Source: Micavibrio sp.
GTDB taxonomy: Bacteria > Pseudomonadota > Alphaproteobacteria > Micavibrionales > Micavibrionaceae
Direction: 5' to 3'
DNA length: 64,000 bases
Assembly: GCA_021604545.1 (NCBI GenBank)
Contig: BQJE01000003.1
Coordinates: 62,001-126,000 of the forward strand
The notes beneath the pieces were generated by a model. The model saw nothing but the letters and a program-made list of their open reading frames with translations. It was not told the DNA's origin and made no database searches. The translations under genes and the position numbers were made by a program. Below are positions 10,670-18,876 of the stretch, piece after piece (position 1 is the first letter of the stretch; every line of letters begins with the position of its first letter).

Positions 10670-11927
10670 CCCGGATATGATCCAGGGCCCGCCAGAGTGT
10701 TTCATAGATATTCTCCAGATCCTCAGATGTTATGCAATAAGGAGGCAAAATATAGACCGTATTGCCGACCGGGCGCAAGAGAACATCATTTTCGATCATG
10801 AAATCATAGATTTGCGGACCGATCTCAGACAGATAACCTTGCGTTTCATCTTTGATATCCATGGCGAAAATACTGCCTTGCACCCGCAGCGCTGCCACAT
10901 CAGGCCGCGCGTAAAACCAACCCGCCGCCTTTTCATGAGCCTGTTCGATGCTACGGATATTGCTCATCACCGGCTCCGTCGCCCAAATTTCTAAACTCGC
11001 CAATGCCGCGGCGCAAGCCAGCGCATTGCCAGTAAAGGATGTCGAATGGAAAAATGTCTTGCTGCGATCTGTGTCATAAAACGCCGTGTAAATCTCTTTG
11101 GTCGCCAATGTTGCGCCCATTGGCAGGAACCCACCGGTGAGGCCCTTTGACAAACACATCAGATCCGGCGCAATCCCCGCCTGCTCACACGCAAACATGG
11201 ACCCCGTGCGACCAAAGCCGGTCATCACCTCATCAGCAATCAGCAGCGCCCCATGCGCCCGACATAAATCATGCAACGCCTTCAAAGTCTCCGGCGTGTA
11301 AATCCTCATCCCCGAGGCACCCTGTACCAACGGCTCAACAATGAGCGCCGCAACATCACCGCCGCGTAAAATCGATTCAAATTTCTCCAGTGTTTGAAAT
11401 TCCCGTCCCTCGAATGGAAACGGCAAATGCTCAACATCAAATAGATACGGCTCGTATAGTTTATTAAACACGCTGCGTGAGCCTGCGCTCATCGCTCCGA
11501 ACGTATCACCGTGATAACCACCTTCGAGTGCAACAATCTTGCGGCGCGGTGTGCTCTCATGTTCGAAATAGCCAATCGCCATTTTTAAGGCAACCTCTAC
11601 GGCCGTTGAACCGCTATCGGAATAAAATACAAACTCGAGCGATGGGTCGCTGAGGCGCAAAAGCTTCTTGGCAAGTTCCTCCGCCGGCTCATGCGTAAAG
11701 CCTGCAAACACCACCTGCTCCAGCTTTTCTGCTTGGGCCTGAACCGCCTTCACAATTTTGGGATGGCAATGGCCATGCGTGTTCACCCACCAGGATGAAA
11801 TCCCGTCAATAATCTTGCGGCCATCCTTTGTATGCAGATACGCCCCTTCCGCCCGCTCGACATGAATCGAATCAGGCAGCAACGCATGCTGCGTCATTGG
11901 ATGCCATATGGGTGAAACTTCATTCAC
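10644..11927 (-). CDS. bioA: Adenosylmethionine-8-amino-7-oxononanoate aminotransferase
   Basis: PLP enzyme that converts KAPA to DAPA in biotin synthesis, using SAM as amino donor. It shows IWHPMTQHALLPDSI at the N-terminus (the BioA-type xWHPxTQ), GISSWWVNTHGHCHP, EVMTGFGRTG and the PLP lysine in LSKGLTGGFLPMGATL. The length of 427 is normal. It follows bioD by 4 nt on the minus strand and overlaps the downstream diiron gene. Confidence 0.96.
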   Translation of the reverse strand: MNEVSPIWHPMTQHALLPDSIHVERAEGAYLHTKDGRKIIDGISSWWVNTHGHCHPKIVKAVQAQAEKLEQVVFAGFTHEPAEELAKKLLRLSDPSLEFVFYSDSGSTAVEVALKMAIGYFEHESTPRRKIVALEGGYHGDTFGAMSAGSRSVFNKLYEPYLFDVEHLPFPFEGREFQTLEKFESILRGGDVAALIVEPLVQGASGMRIYTPETLKALHDLCRAHGALLIADEVMTGFGRTGSMFACEQAGIAPDLMCLSKGLTGGFLPMGATLATKEIYTAFYDTDRSKTFFHSTSFTGNALACAAALASLEIWATEPVMSNIRSIEQAHEKAAGWFYARPDVAALRVQGSIFAMDIKDETQGYLSEIGPQIYDFMIENDVLLRPVGNTVYILPPYCITSEDLENIYETLWRALDHIRDEREQRAA

Positions 11928-11931
11928 GAGT

Positions 11932-12555
11932 TTAAAAATCCCCTAACTTAAAATTCTTCTCGAAAGCCGTTTTCAATGAATCCGCATTGAGCGTCTCCAA
12001 CTGCGGCAAACGCCCCAGCACCTTCTCCTTTGAAAAATTAGCAATCGTGCGGATATTATCGTCATTTTCCTCGCCGATAAAGGCAATTCCGTGAATTTTT
12101 ATCTGGCGCGACCACAAAGCCTCCAGCGACAAAAGCGTATGATTCAGCGTCCCCAGCCCTGTGCGGGCGCATAAAATCACCGGAATCTGCCATTTCTTAA
12201 ACAGATTCACCTGAAGATTTTCACGGCTCAGCGGCACCATCAACCCGCCGGCGCCTTCAATAATCAACGCCCGCTCCGAATCCGGCACCTCGAGAGCGTC
12301 AACATCCACCGTCACCCCGTCAATCTCGGCGGCGCGGTGCGGGGAAAGGGGTTCACTGAAAATATGTTTTTCCGGCAAGAAATGCGCGTCCGGCAGGCCG
12401 GTTAAATCCTGCACGGTTTTGGTATCGACCCCGCCGTCGATTCCAGATTGCAGCGGCTTCCAGTAGTTGGCCTGCAAAGCCTGCACCAGCATCGCCGCAA
12501 AAACCGTTTTGCCGATATCTGTATCGGTACCTGTGATGATGAAATTCTGACTCAC
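11932..12555 (-). CDS. bioD: Dethiobiotin synthetase
   Basis: ATP-dependent carboxylase that closes the ureido ring of DAPA to give dethiobiotin. The N-terminus has the P-loop FIITGTDTDIGKTVFAAML, followed by YWKPLQSG and EGAGGLMVPLSREN, all BioD hallmarks. It is 207 residues. Its ATG overlaps the bioF stop by 4 nt (ATGA type), and bioA starts 4 nt downstream, so bioF-bioD-bioA are translationally coupled. Confidence 0.96.
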   Translation of the reverse strand: MSQNFIITGTDTDIGKTVFAAMLVQALQANYWKPLQSGIDGGVDTKTVQDLTGLPDAHFLPEKHIFSEPLSPHRAAEIDGVTVDVDALEVPDSERALIIEGAGGLMVPLSRENLQVNLFKKWQIPVILCARTGLGTLNHTLLSLEALWSRQIKIHGIAFIGEENDDNIRTIANFSKEKVLGRLPQLETLNADSLKTAFEKNFKLGDF

Positions 12556-13661
12556 GCGGCCTGGTCCTGAAGGTAAGGCATAAGATGCACGAAGAATTGA
12601 TCGAGTGCTTCTTTATCCAAATCAGCATTGAGTGACAGCCTTAATCTAGCTGATCCTTCCGGCACGGTCGGCGGACGGATGGCACGGATGTCAAAGCCAG
12701 CTTTTTGCAACGCGCTCGCGACAAAAACCGCGTGGCTGTCTTCGCCCAGTATAATCGGCACGATCTGGCTGCCTGCGCCGCCCATTTGTGATTTTACATT
12801 GTTACAAATGCTATGAAGACGCTGCCTTCTTTCTTTTCCTTCTTCTGATTGAACAAGCCTGAACGCTTCGCGTACCAGAACAGCCTGCAACGGCGGTGGC
12901 GCAGTTGAATAGATAAAGGGCCGCGCCGTATTTATCAGCGTGTCGATAATGTTCCCTGAAGCGCAAACCAACCCGCCAGCAATCCCCAGCGCCTTACCAC
13001 ATGTATGAAGCGTCATCAGATTTTCACGGGGCAAACTCTCCGCACAGCCTTTTCCACTTTCACCCCACACGCCAGTGGCATGGGCTTCATCAACGATCAG
13101 GATCGCATCATATTTCTGCGCCAGATCATAAAGCTCTTGCAGCGGCGCAAAATCGCCATCCATCGAATACAGCGATTCGACCGCAATAAAAATCTGCTGC
13201 GCTTCATCCCGAAACCGCTTGAGCGCATCTTCATAAGCATTGAGATCATTATGCTCGACCTTCACACCCTTCGCATGCCCGGCATGAATGCCATCCTTCA
13301 CGCTGGCATGAATCAGCGAATCATAAAGCACCACATCATGGCGGGTCAGTAATGTCGTAAACAACGCGTAATTGGCCTGAAACCCTGTGACAAAATATAA
13401 TGAACGCTCATAACCAAAGAATTCAGCAGAAAAAGCCTCGAGCTCTTCATGCGCCGAATGATTGCCCCTAAGCAGCCGCGAGCCACCCGAACCAAGATCA
13501 ATCCCCGATTCGATCGCCCTTAACGCCGCTTCACGCAATTTCGGATGGTCCCGAAACCCGAGATAATCATTCGAGGTCAGATCAATGCCCTCCGACAAAG
13601 TCAAAGAGCGGTAACGCCCCCGCTCTTTAAGCTGTTCAAGACTCTTCTTAAAATAATGCAT
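12552..13661 (-). CDS. bioF: 8-amino-7-oxononanoate synthase
   Basis: PLP enzyme that condenses a pimeloyl thioester with alanine to form KAPA. It has LTSNDYLGFRDHP, GSGGSRLLRGNHSAHEELE, DEAHATGVWGESGKG and the PLP lysine in TCGKALGIAGG, all typical of alpha-oxoamine synthases; the length of 369 fits. It is the first gene of bioF-bioD-bioA. The promoter just upstream implies a very short leader. No bioC, bioH or bioZ is seen in the window, so the source of pimeloyl thioester is open. Confidence 0.95.
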   Translation of the reverse strand: MHYFKKSLEQLKERGRYRSLTLSEGIDLTSNDYLGFRDHPKLREAALRAIESGIDLGSGGSRLLRGNHSAHEELEAFSAEFFGYERSLYFVTGFQANYALFTTLLTRHDVVLYDSLIHASVKDGIHAGHAKGVKVEHNDLNAYEDALKRFRDEAQQIFIAVESLYSMDGDFAPLQELYDLAQKYDAILIVDEAHATGVWGESGKGCAESLPRENLMTLHTCGKALGIAGGLVCASGNIIDTLINTARPFIYSTAPPPLQAVLVREAFRLVQSEEGKERRQRLHSICNNVKSQMGGAGSQIVPIILGEDSHAVFVASALQKAGFDIRAIRPPTVPEGSARLRLSLNADLDKEALDQFFVHLMPYLQDQAA

Positions 13662-13670
13662 GCCTAGCTA

Positions 13671-13679
13671 TTTATAGCA
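13671..13679 (-). promoter_or_regulatory. Extended -10 promoter of bioF
   Basis: On the minus strand TGCTATAAATAGC lies 10 nt before the bioF ATG, an extended -10 that would start transcription only a few nucleotides before the gene. The block GCTATAAATAGC is an imperfect palindrome and could also be an operator. It is not a clear BioR (TTATMKATAA) site. Confidence 0.4.
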
Positions 13680-13708
13680 AAAACACCCGTCTCTCAACTG
13701 TGTCCTTA

Positions 13709-13984
13709 TTAATGTGCCTTACCCCATACTTTTGCCGGTTTTTTGATTTTAGGAGGGCGATAGGACTTATAGATATTAGGACTATTATTATGTGATTGCG
13801 GATAAACAACTTTTCCTCCTCGTATTCTAACGCCACCTGGCCCTGGCTTGACCTTTTGCTTCTCAAACAAAATACAATTATCAAACCGCCAAAGATCCGT
13901 ACAATCCAGGGTTCTTCCAACACTTCCACATGAAGACAAAGACAGACATACTGCGGATAACAATAAGATTTTTGTAACTTTCAT
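13709..13984 (-). CDS. Small lipoprotein of unknown function
   Basis: A 91-residue product with a lipoprotein signal peptide: Lys-containing start, hydrophobic core, and lipobox LSSC at about residue 19 followed by Gly. The mature part is short, basic and Pro/Gly-rich (KPGPGGVRIRGGKVV; C-terminal RPPKIKKPAKVW) with two further Cys (LDCTDLW, DNCILF) that may pair. No domain is recognised. It lies between bioB and bioF on the same strand but has its own promoter region with a long palindrome, so it is probably regulated separately from biotin genes. Confidence 0.65.
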   Translation of the reverse strand: MKVTKILLLSAVCLSLSSCGSVGRTLDCTDLWRFDNCILFEKQKVKPGPGGVRIRGGKVVYPQSHNNSPNIYKSYRPPKIKKPAKVWGKAH

Positions 13985-14004
13985 AGACCTTAACTCCCTT
14001 TAAA

Positions 14005-14035
14005 AATAGTAATTGAACATCGTTCAATTACTATT
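14005..14035. promoter_or_regulatory. Perfect 14-bp-arm palindrome, probable operator
   Basis: Arms AATAGTAATTGAAC and GTTCAATTACTATT are exact inverted copies around ATC. The core TTGAACnnnGTTCAA looks like a TetR-type operator (inference). It lies 20 nt before the small lipoprotein gene. A -35-like TTGACA on the minus strand is at 14057-14062, with a poor -10 (CTGTAA) 17 bp on. A weaker half-similar copy (TTAAACACTGTTC) lies at about 14069-14081. Confidence 0.6.
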
Positions 14036-14102
14036 ACAGCATTATTTTCTATAATTTGTCAAGAAAATTAAACACTGTTCAGAATTAAATCCGGCGCGAG
14101 GT

Positions 14103-14128
14103 AAATAAAGGAAAGCCATAGGCCTTCC
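14103..14128 (-). terminator. Rho-independent terminator of bioB
   Basis: On the minus strand GGAAGGC-CTATG-GCTTTCC forms a 7-bp stem (one G-U pair) followed by TTTATTT, about 28 nt after the bioB stop. It separates bioB from the lipoprotein gene. Confidence 0.65.
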
Positions 14129-14155
14129 ATTCACGGTTACATTTGATGAAAGAAA

Positions 14156-15115
14156 CTAAGCTGCTTGCTGTTTTTCTTCTTTATATGGCGGGCGCGGCTT
14201 GAGGCCCAGCACCTCCAAAAGGTTATAATCCTCATCGCTTTCAGGATTCGGCGTCGTTAGCAATTTCTCACCGGTGAAGATTGCATTGGCCCCGGCCATG
14301 AACGCCAGCGCCTGCGCTTCTCTTGAAATCGTCAAACGCCCGGCTGATAAGCGCACCATAGCTTTCGGCATCAATATCCGCGCCACGGCAATACAGCGGA
14401 TCCATTCAAAAATATCAAGAGCCTCTACGCTTTCCAGCGGAGTGCCTTCTACCGGCACCAGCATATTGATCGGCACCGATTCGGGCTGCGGATCTAAATT
14501 TGCCAGCGTATGCAGCAAACCGATTCGGTCTTCTTCCGATTCACCCATGCCAAGAATGCCGCCGCAACATAATGAAATCCCTGCTTTCGCTACATTTTCA
14601 ATTGTATGCAGCCGGTCCTGATATGTGCGCGTCGTAATAATTTTATCGTAGAACTCTTCGCTGGTATCGAGGTTGTGGTTGTAAGCGGTAAGGCCAGCCT
14701 CTTTTAACTTGGCCGCCTGATCTTCGGTCAGCATACCCAGCGTGCAACATGCCTCCATGCCCATATCGGAAACACCCTTGACCATATCAAGCACGCGATC
14801 AAAGCCGCGCCCGTCTTTGACATCGCGCCAGGCCGCACCCATGCAAAACCGCGTCGAACCTGCGTCCTTTGCTGCTTGCGCCTGCTCCAAAACCTCATCG
14901 GTCTTGAGAAGTGTCTCTTTTTCAAGCTCTGCATTGTTGTGAATCGACTGCGAGCAATATTTGCAATCCTCAACGCAGCCGCCGGTTTTAATCGAAAGCA
15001 GCGTGCACATCTGCATTTCATCATGGGCGTGATGCTCGCGATGCACCCCCGCCGCCTCGAACACCAGATCGAGAAGCGGGCGGCTATACAGCGTTTTGAC
15101 GTTTTCTAAATTCAT
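14156..15115 (-). CDS. bioB: Biotin synthase
   Basis: Radical SAM enzyme that inserts sulfur into dethiobiotin. The 4Fe-4S/SAM motif is CxxxCxxC in [13 protein letters not shown]. Downstream are [12 protein letters not shown] and the FxGE-like [15 protein letters not shown], both BioB landmarks. The length of 319 is normal. It lies upstream of the bioFDA operon with its own terminator. No BioR or BirA operator is evident in the 150 bp before it. Confidence 0.97.
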   Translation of the reverse strand: MNLENVKTLYSRPLLDLVFEAAGVHREHHAHDEMQMCTLLSIKTGGCVEDCKYCSQSIHNNAELEKETLLKTDEVLEQAQAAKDAGSTRFCMGAAWRDVKDGRGFDRVLDMVKGVSDMGMEACCTLGMLTEDQAAKLKEAGLTAYNHNLDTSEEFYDKIITTRTYQDRLHTIENVAKAGISLCCGGILGMGESEEDRIGLLHTLANLDPQPESVPINMLVPVEGTPLESVEALDIFEWIRCIAVARILMPKAMVRLSAGRLTISREAQALAFMAGANAIFTGEKLLTTPNPESDEDYNLLEVLGLKPRPPYKEEKQQAA

Positions 15116-15266
15116 AATAATCGGGAGATTAGCAGGTGTTGATGAGGAAAAAAACCCCTAAGAATCAAAGGGCGCGAACCCAGGAGACAAGGATCCGCGC
15201 CATAAGAAACAGGCTTAAAACGACAAATGGAGATTAAGTCTGGCCTGCTTCCTTTATTCTATTTGG

Positions 15267-16697
15267 TTATCCAGTGAGGGCGCGCCGCACGACATCAACA
15301 TCCTGTGCGATCTGGGCGTCTTCTTCCATCAGCTCTTCGATTTTGCGCACAGCATGCATCACGGTTGTGTGATCGCGGCCACCGAATTTGCGGCCAATCT
15401 CAGGCAGCGAGCGCGCTGTCAGTTGTTTGGCCAGATACATTGCCACCTGTCTTGGGCGCGCAACATTACGGGCACGACGGGCAGAATGCATATCGGTCAG
15501 ACGTAAATTATAATGCTCTGCAACCTTACGCTGAATCTCGTCAATGGTGATTCGGCGATCATGAGCCCGCAATAGATCCTGCAGCACTTCCTGTGTCGAT
15601 TCGAGGGTAATTTCCTGCTTGGCGACATCAGAATGAGCAACGATTCGGTTAAGCGCGCCTTCGAGCTCACGAATATTGCTTGTGACCTTCAGCGCCAGGA
15701 ATTCGAGCACACTATCAGGCACATCGGCCTGCAACTGCTCCCGTTTGGACTGCAAAATACCAAGACGAAGCTCATAGGTTGTTGGATGTATATCAGCCAC
15801 AAGCCCCCAAGCCAGCCGTGAACGCAGGCGTTCATCTATGCCTGAGAGATCGCTCGGTGCCTTATCGGCAGAAATAATAATCTGCTTGTTTTGATCAACC
15901 AGCGCATTAAACGTATGGAAAAACTCTTCCTGCGTTGATTCCTTACCCGAAATGAACTGAACATCATCGATCATCAGAACATCAACCGAGCGGAACTGCT
16001 CTTTGAAATTCATCGTGTCATTGGCGCGCAAAGCCCGCACAAACTGATACATGAACTTTTCAGCCGAAAGATACATCACGGTTTTATCGGCCCAGTGCTC
16101 TTCCATCTGCCAGGCAATCGCATGCATCAAATGGGTTTTACCAAGACCAACACCGCCATAAATAAACAGCGGGTTAAACGGCACCGCCATGCTTTCAACA
16201 ACGCGCCGCGCTGCCGCATGGGCGAGAGCGTTCGACTTGCCAACGACAAAACTCTCAAATGTGAAACGTGCATCTAGAGGTGAGGAGACTGACGCCACCT
16301 CATCTTTTTTATTCTGGTTGGCTTTGATGGTTTTTTTATCAGCGCTATCGGCGTCATCATCTTCGATAATAGCGTTTTGAATCACAACGATCTGAAGCTT
16401 CTTAATGCCTTCATCGGCTTCCGAGCACATGGCTAAGATACGTTCAGCATAATGATTCTGGATCCAGTCACGCATGAAACGCGTGGGGACAGACACTTCC
16501 ATCGTGCCATGGTAATAGGCTTGTAGTACAAGCGGTTTTAACCAACTGCGAAAAATGGCCTCACCAAACTCTCCGCGCATGCCTTGATGAACCTTCTTCC
16601 AAAGAGTCATGATTTCGCGTGATGGCACTAATGGCGCACCCTCCAGCCCGGCATTCTCTTTGGCCACTGCGGCTGACTTTCCCCCAACTTCTGACAT
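15267..16697 (-). CDS. dnaA: Chromosomal replication initiator DnaA
   Basis: AAA+ protein that opens oriC. Domain I starts at MTLWKKVHQGMRGEFG, the AAA+ Walker A is GGVGLGKTHLMHAI, and Walker B is VLMIDDVQF. The DNA-binding domain IV has the signature RDHTTVMHAVRKIEEL. The ATG at 16697 (MSEVGG) has GGAG about 8 nt upstream and is preferred to the ATG at 16712. The product is 476 residues. A 480-bp AT-rich gap separates it from rpsT upstream; bioB, not dnaN, follows downstream. Confidence 0.98.
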   Translation of the reverse strand: MSEVGGKSAAVAKENAGLEGAPLVPSREIMTLWKKVHQGMRGEFGEAIFRSWLKPLVLQAYYHGTMEVSVPTRFMRDWIQNHYAERILAMCSEADEGIKKLQIVVIQNAIIEDDDADSADKKTIKANQNKKDEVASVSSPLDARFTFESFVVGKSNALAHAAARRVVESMAVPFNPLFIYGGVGLGKTHLMHAIAWQMEEHWADKTVMYLSAEKFMYQFVRALRANDTMNFKEQFRSVDVLMIDDVQFISGKESTQEEFFHTFNALVDQNKQIIISADKAPSDLSGIDERLRSRLAWGLVADIHPTTYELRLGILQSKREQLQADVPDSVLEFLALKVTSNIRELEGALNRIVAHSDVAKQEITLESTQEVLQDLLRAHDRRITIDEIQRKVAEHYNLRLTDMHSARRARNVARPRQVAMYLAKQLTARSLPEIGRKFGGRDHTTVMHAVRKIEELMEEDAQIAQDVDVVRRALTG

Positions 16698-16712
16698 ATC
16701 AATACACTCCAT

Positions 16713-17193
16713 AATCTAAAAATTTATATTTTTGACAAAGAAAAGGGGTCCGCAAACGTTATACGTTTGTCATTTTTCTTACGTCAGAACGGTTTAAATT
16801 AAAGGCGTCAATAAAATCGTAACAGTCAAATCTGTATATTCAGTTATTTCCCCATACAGTTTTTTTGACAACCTTGTCTCAAATATAAAGACCACCAAGC
16901 CGACTTTTTATTTTAAGGCCTAAACCCCAAAAAGCCGAAATGTGACCTTTCAAAAAAAGCGATGTGCAAAATGAAGAAACCCATTCCCGTTCGCAATAAA
17001 AAAACTCTACAACAAATTTTTACAAGGATGCAATAAGATCAAATACAGAACATGAAAAAAGAAATAATTGTTCTGCCCTTAACTTACGACAACACAAAGC
17101 GCTCTGAAAAATGTGTTTTTCAGAACGTCATACGCAGATAGATTTTAAAATGTTGATTTCAGAGTGCGATAAAAAGTTCACACTATGGAGACC
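16713..17193. other. AT-rich 480-bp dnaA-rpsT gap, possible origin region
   Basis: No gene is seen. The stretch is AT-rich and lies next to dnaA, a common origin position, but no exact DnaA box (TTATNCACA) was found on either strand. It holds the 17-bp perfect palindrome CAAACGT-TAT-ACGTTTG at 16753-16769, about 50 nt before dnaA, which could be a dnaA operator. Other repeats are minor. Confidence 0.35.
17103..17124 (-). terminator. Hairpin downstream of rpsT
   Basis: TCTGAAAAA and TTTTTCAGA pair around TGTG, 70 nt after the rpsT stop. There is no T-run after the stem on the minus strand, so a terminator role is uncertain. Confidence 0.35.
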
Positions 17194-17457
17194 CTAACCT
17201 AAGGCCTTAACCCGTGCCGAAAGTCTCGACATTTTCCGGGCCGCCACATTCTTGTGAACAACGCCCTTGGATACACCCTTGTATAATTCCGGTTGTGCTT
17301 TTTGTAAAGCATCTTTGGCATCCTTGGCACTGCCTGATGCAATGGCCATTTCAACACCTTTGAGAAAAGTGCGGATACGGCTCAATCTTGCCTTATTAAC
17401 CAAAGCGCGTCGTGCGTTACGACGAATACGTTTCTTTGCTGATGCATGGTTAGCCAT
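17194..17457 (-). CDS. rpsT: 30S ribosomal protein S20
   Basis: Small basic subunit protein that binds 16S rRNA. The N-terminus [17 protein letters not shown] and the C-terminal [19 protein letters not shown] are diagnostic of S20; 87 residues is the family size. It is monocistronic, with its own consensus-like promoter and a leader hairpin with a T-run upstream, next to dnaA as in many alphaproteobacteria. Confidence 0.98.
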   Translation of the reverse strand: MANHASAKKRIRRNARRALVNKARLSRIRTFLKGVEMAIASGSAKDAKDALQKAQPELYKGVSKGVVHKNVAARKMSRLSARVKALG

Positions 17458-17491
17458 CTTATAAACCTTCTTGTAAGTCCTGTTATCCTTT

Positions 17492-17516
17492 AAAAAAGCC
17501 TCATTTTAAAGGAGGC
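17492..17516 (-). promoter_or_regulatory. Attenuator-like hairpin in the rpsT leader
   Basis: On the minus strand GCCTC-CTTTAAAAT-GAGGC is followed at once by TTTTTT, a small intrinsic-terminator shape inside the transcribed leader of rpsT, 35 nt before the start codon. It could serve S20 feedback control; the function is inference. Confidence 0.4.
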
Positions 17517-17546
17517 CGCGTAAATCCTTGTGTCCTAGAGCGGGAT

Positions 17547-17575
17547 TAATAGCCGCTGTAGGCCTGTTTTGTCAA
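17547..17575 (-). promoter_or_regulatory. rpsT promoter
   Basis: On the minus strand TTGACA (17570-17575), a 17-bp spacer and CTATTA (17547-17552) form a good sigma70-type promoter about 90 nt before rpsT. Confidence 0.65.
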
Positions 17576-17615
17576 GCAATATATAGGGTTTAAGCCATAA
17601 AAATCAGCCCCAGAA

Positions 17616-18017
17616 TTAACCGTGAGGCATGATGATAATTTTGAGAAAATCCTGTCCGTCAACGGTCTCAAAATTCATACGTAGATATTCACCCTGCCGG
17701 GCAAAATAATCATCACCGATTCGCCTCCAGCCAAGCTGCGGTAGGCTTGCCTCATAATAGGTCCGAATCGATTCAGGTGTCAGCGATTCTACAGCCGCCA
17801 CCGATTCGATGATCCGCCCCTCCGGCTTGTCAAAGACAACCGTATAGTCTGTTAGCTCAGTTAGACCCGGCATCAAAGGCACATCCTGCAAAGATGCAAA
17901 GAACTGCGGCGTTGCCAGATCCGGCCGAACATTGGAGTCCTGCGCCTGCCCAGGCATCACCATGGCTATGTACACCATGGAAAGAAAGAACACTTTTGTA
18001 AGCATACGAATCGGCAT
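17616..18017 (-). CDS. Exported protein of unknown function
   Basis: A 133-residue product with a signal peptide (KVFFLSMVYIAMVMPGQAQ, cleavage after AQA likely). The mature part holds PLMPGLTELTDYTVVFDKPEG, then ESLTPESIRTYYEASLPQLGW and a short beta-rich end. No enzyme motif is visible. It lies 24 nt downstream of mutM on the same strand, so the two are probably cotranscribed. A periplasmic location is inferred from the signal peptide. Confidence 0.7.
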   Translation of the reverse strand: MPIRMLTKVFFLSMVYIAMVMPGQAQDSNVRPDLATPQFFASLQDVPLMPGLTELTDYTVVFDKPEGRIIESVAAVESLTPESIRTYYEASLPQLGWRRIGDDYFARQGEYLRMNFETVDGQDFLKIIIMPHG

Positions 18018-18041
18018 TACAGCTCCTGTTTTACCTTTGTT

Positions 18042-18875
18042 TCATCTTTGTTTTACGGGGCAGAAAAAAGTCGAGCGTCCCGCCTGTACAATCCGGCGCA
18101 CATCAGTATCACATGTGCAGCCTGGGCATTTTTTACCTTCCTTATCATACACGGAAAAAGCATGTTGGAAATAGCCCAGAGATCCATCAGTTTGCCGGTA
18201 ATCCTTCAAAGAGCTGCCACCCGCAGCAATCGCCTTTTGCAATACGGAACGGATCGAACCTGCAAGGCACTCTGCATCTTTTCCTGCAATACGCCCGGCA
18301 GCTCTTTCAGGGTTAATCCCCGATTCGAACAAAGCCTCGCAGGCATATATATTGCCAATTCCCGCCACTATTTTCTGATCAAGCAGCGCAGATTTAATAT
18401 TGCTTTTGCGCCCACGCAATTTCTCCTCCAGACATGGGCCGCTAAATTCATTTCCCAAAGGTTCTGGCCCCATCTTTAAAAAAGGATCTTGCTTTTCCCA
18501 GTCATTGGCAGGTGCCATATAAAGCATACCGAAACGTCGCGGATCATTAAAAACAATGCGTCCACCATCGTCCATATCAAGAATCACGTGATCATGTTTT
18601 TCAGGCTTATAGGCCGCACCCGGCTCATGAATATGAATGCGCCCCGACATGCCCAGGTGGAGAACCACAACCTGTCCACCTTCCAAAAAGATCAGAATGT
18701 ATTTTCCCCGCCGGGATATCTTCCGAACTGATTGGCCTTCTATGACTGATTTGAAATTGCGCGGTACAGGCACCCGTAAATCCGACCGCCTGATTTGGGC
18801 ACGTTTAAAAACCTTACCGGTGATAGCCGGCTCCAGACCACGCTTTACGATTTCAACTTCAGGAAGTTCCGGCAT
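18042..18875 (-). CDS. mutM: Formamidopyrimidine-DNA glycosylase
   Basis: Bifunctional glycosylase/AP lyase that removes 8-oxoguanine and formamidopyrimidines. The catalytic Pro-Glu N-terminus (MPELPEVEIVKRGL), HLGMSGR, NDPRRFG and GIGNIYACEALF are all present; 277 residues is normal. The C-terminal zinc finger is altered: CPGCTC then, 16 residues on, FFCPVKQR, where the usual fourth Cys of CPxC is Lys (codon AAA at 18051-18053). The additional Cys in CPGCTC might compensate. The start of the hypothetical exported protein follows 24 nt after its stop. Confidence 0.95.
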   Translation of the reverse strand: MPELPEVEIVKRGLEPAITGKVFKRAQIRRSDLRVPVPRNFKSVIEGQSVRKISRRGKYILIFLEGGQVVVLHLGMSGRIHIHEPGAAYKPEKHDHVILDMDDGGRIVFNDPRRFGMLYMAPANDWEKQDPFLKMGPEPLGNEFSGPCLEEKLRGRKSNIKSALLDQKIVAGIGNIYACEALFESGINPERAAGRIAGKDAECLAGSIRSVLQKAIAAGGSSLKDYRQTDGSLGYFQHAFSVYDKEGKKCPGCTCDTDVRRIVQAGRSTFFCPVKQR

Positions 18876-18876
18876 A

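Noticed and set aside
13671-13682. BioR-type operator before bioF
   Set aside because: CTATAAATAG has a similar look but does not match TTATMKATAA; it fits an extended -10 better.
17458-17546. tRNA gene near rpsT
   Set aside because: The hairpin there is an attenuator-like stem; no T-loop or acceptor pairing was found. No tRNA was recognised anywhere in the window.
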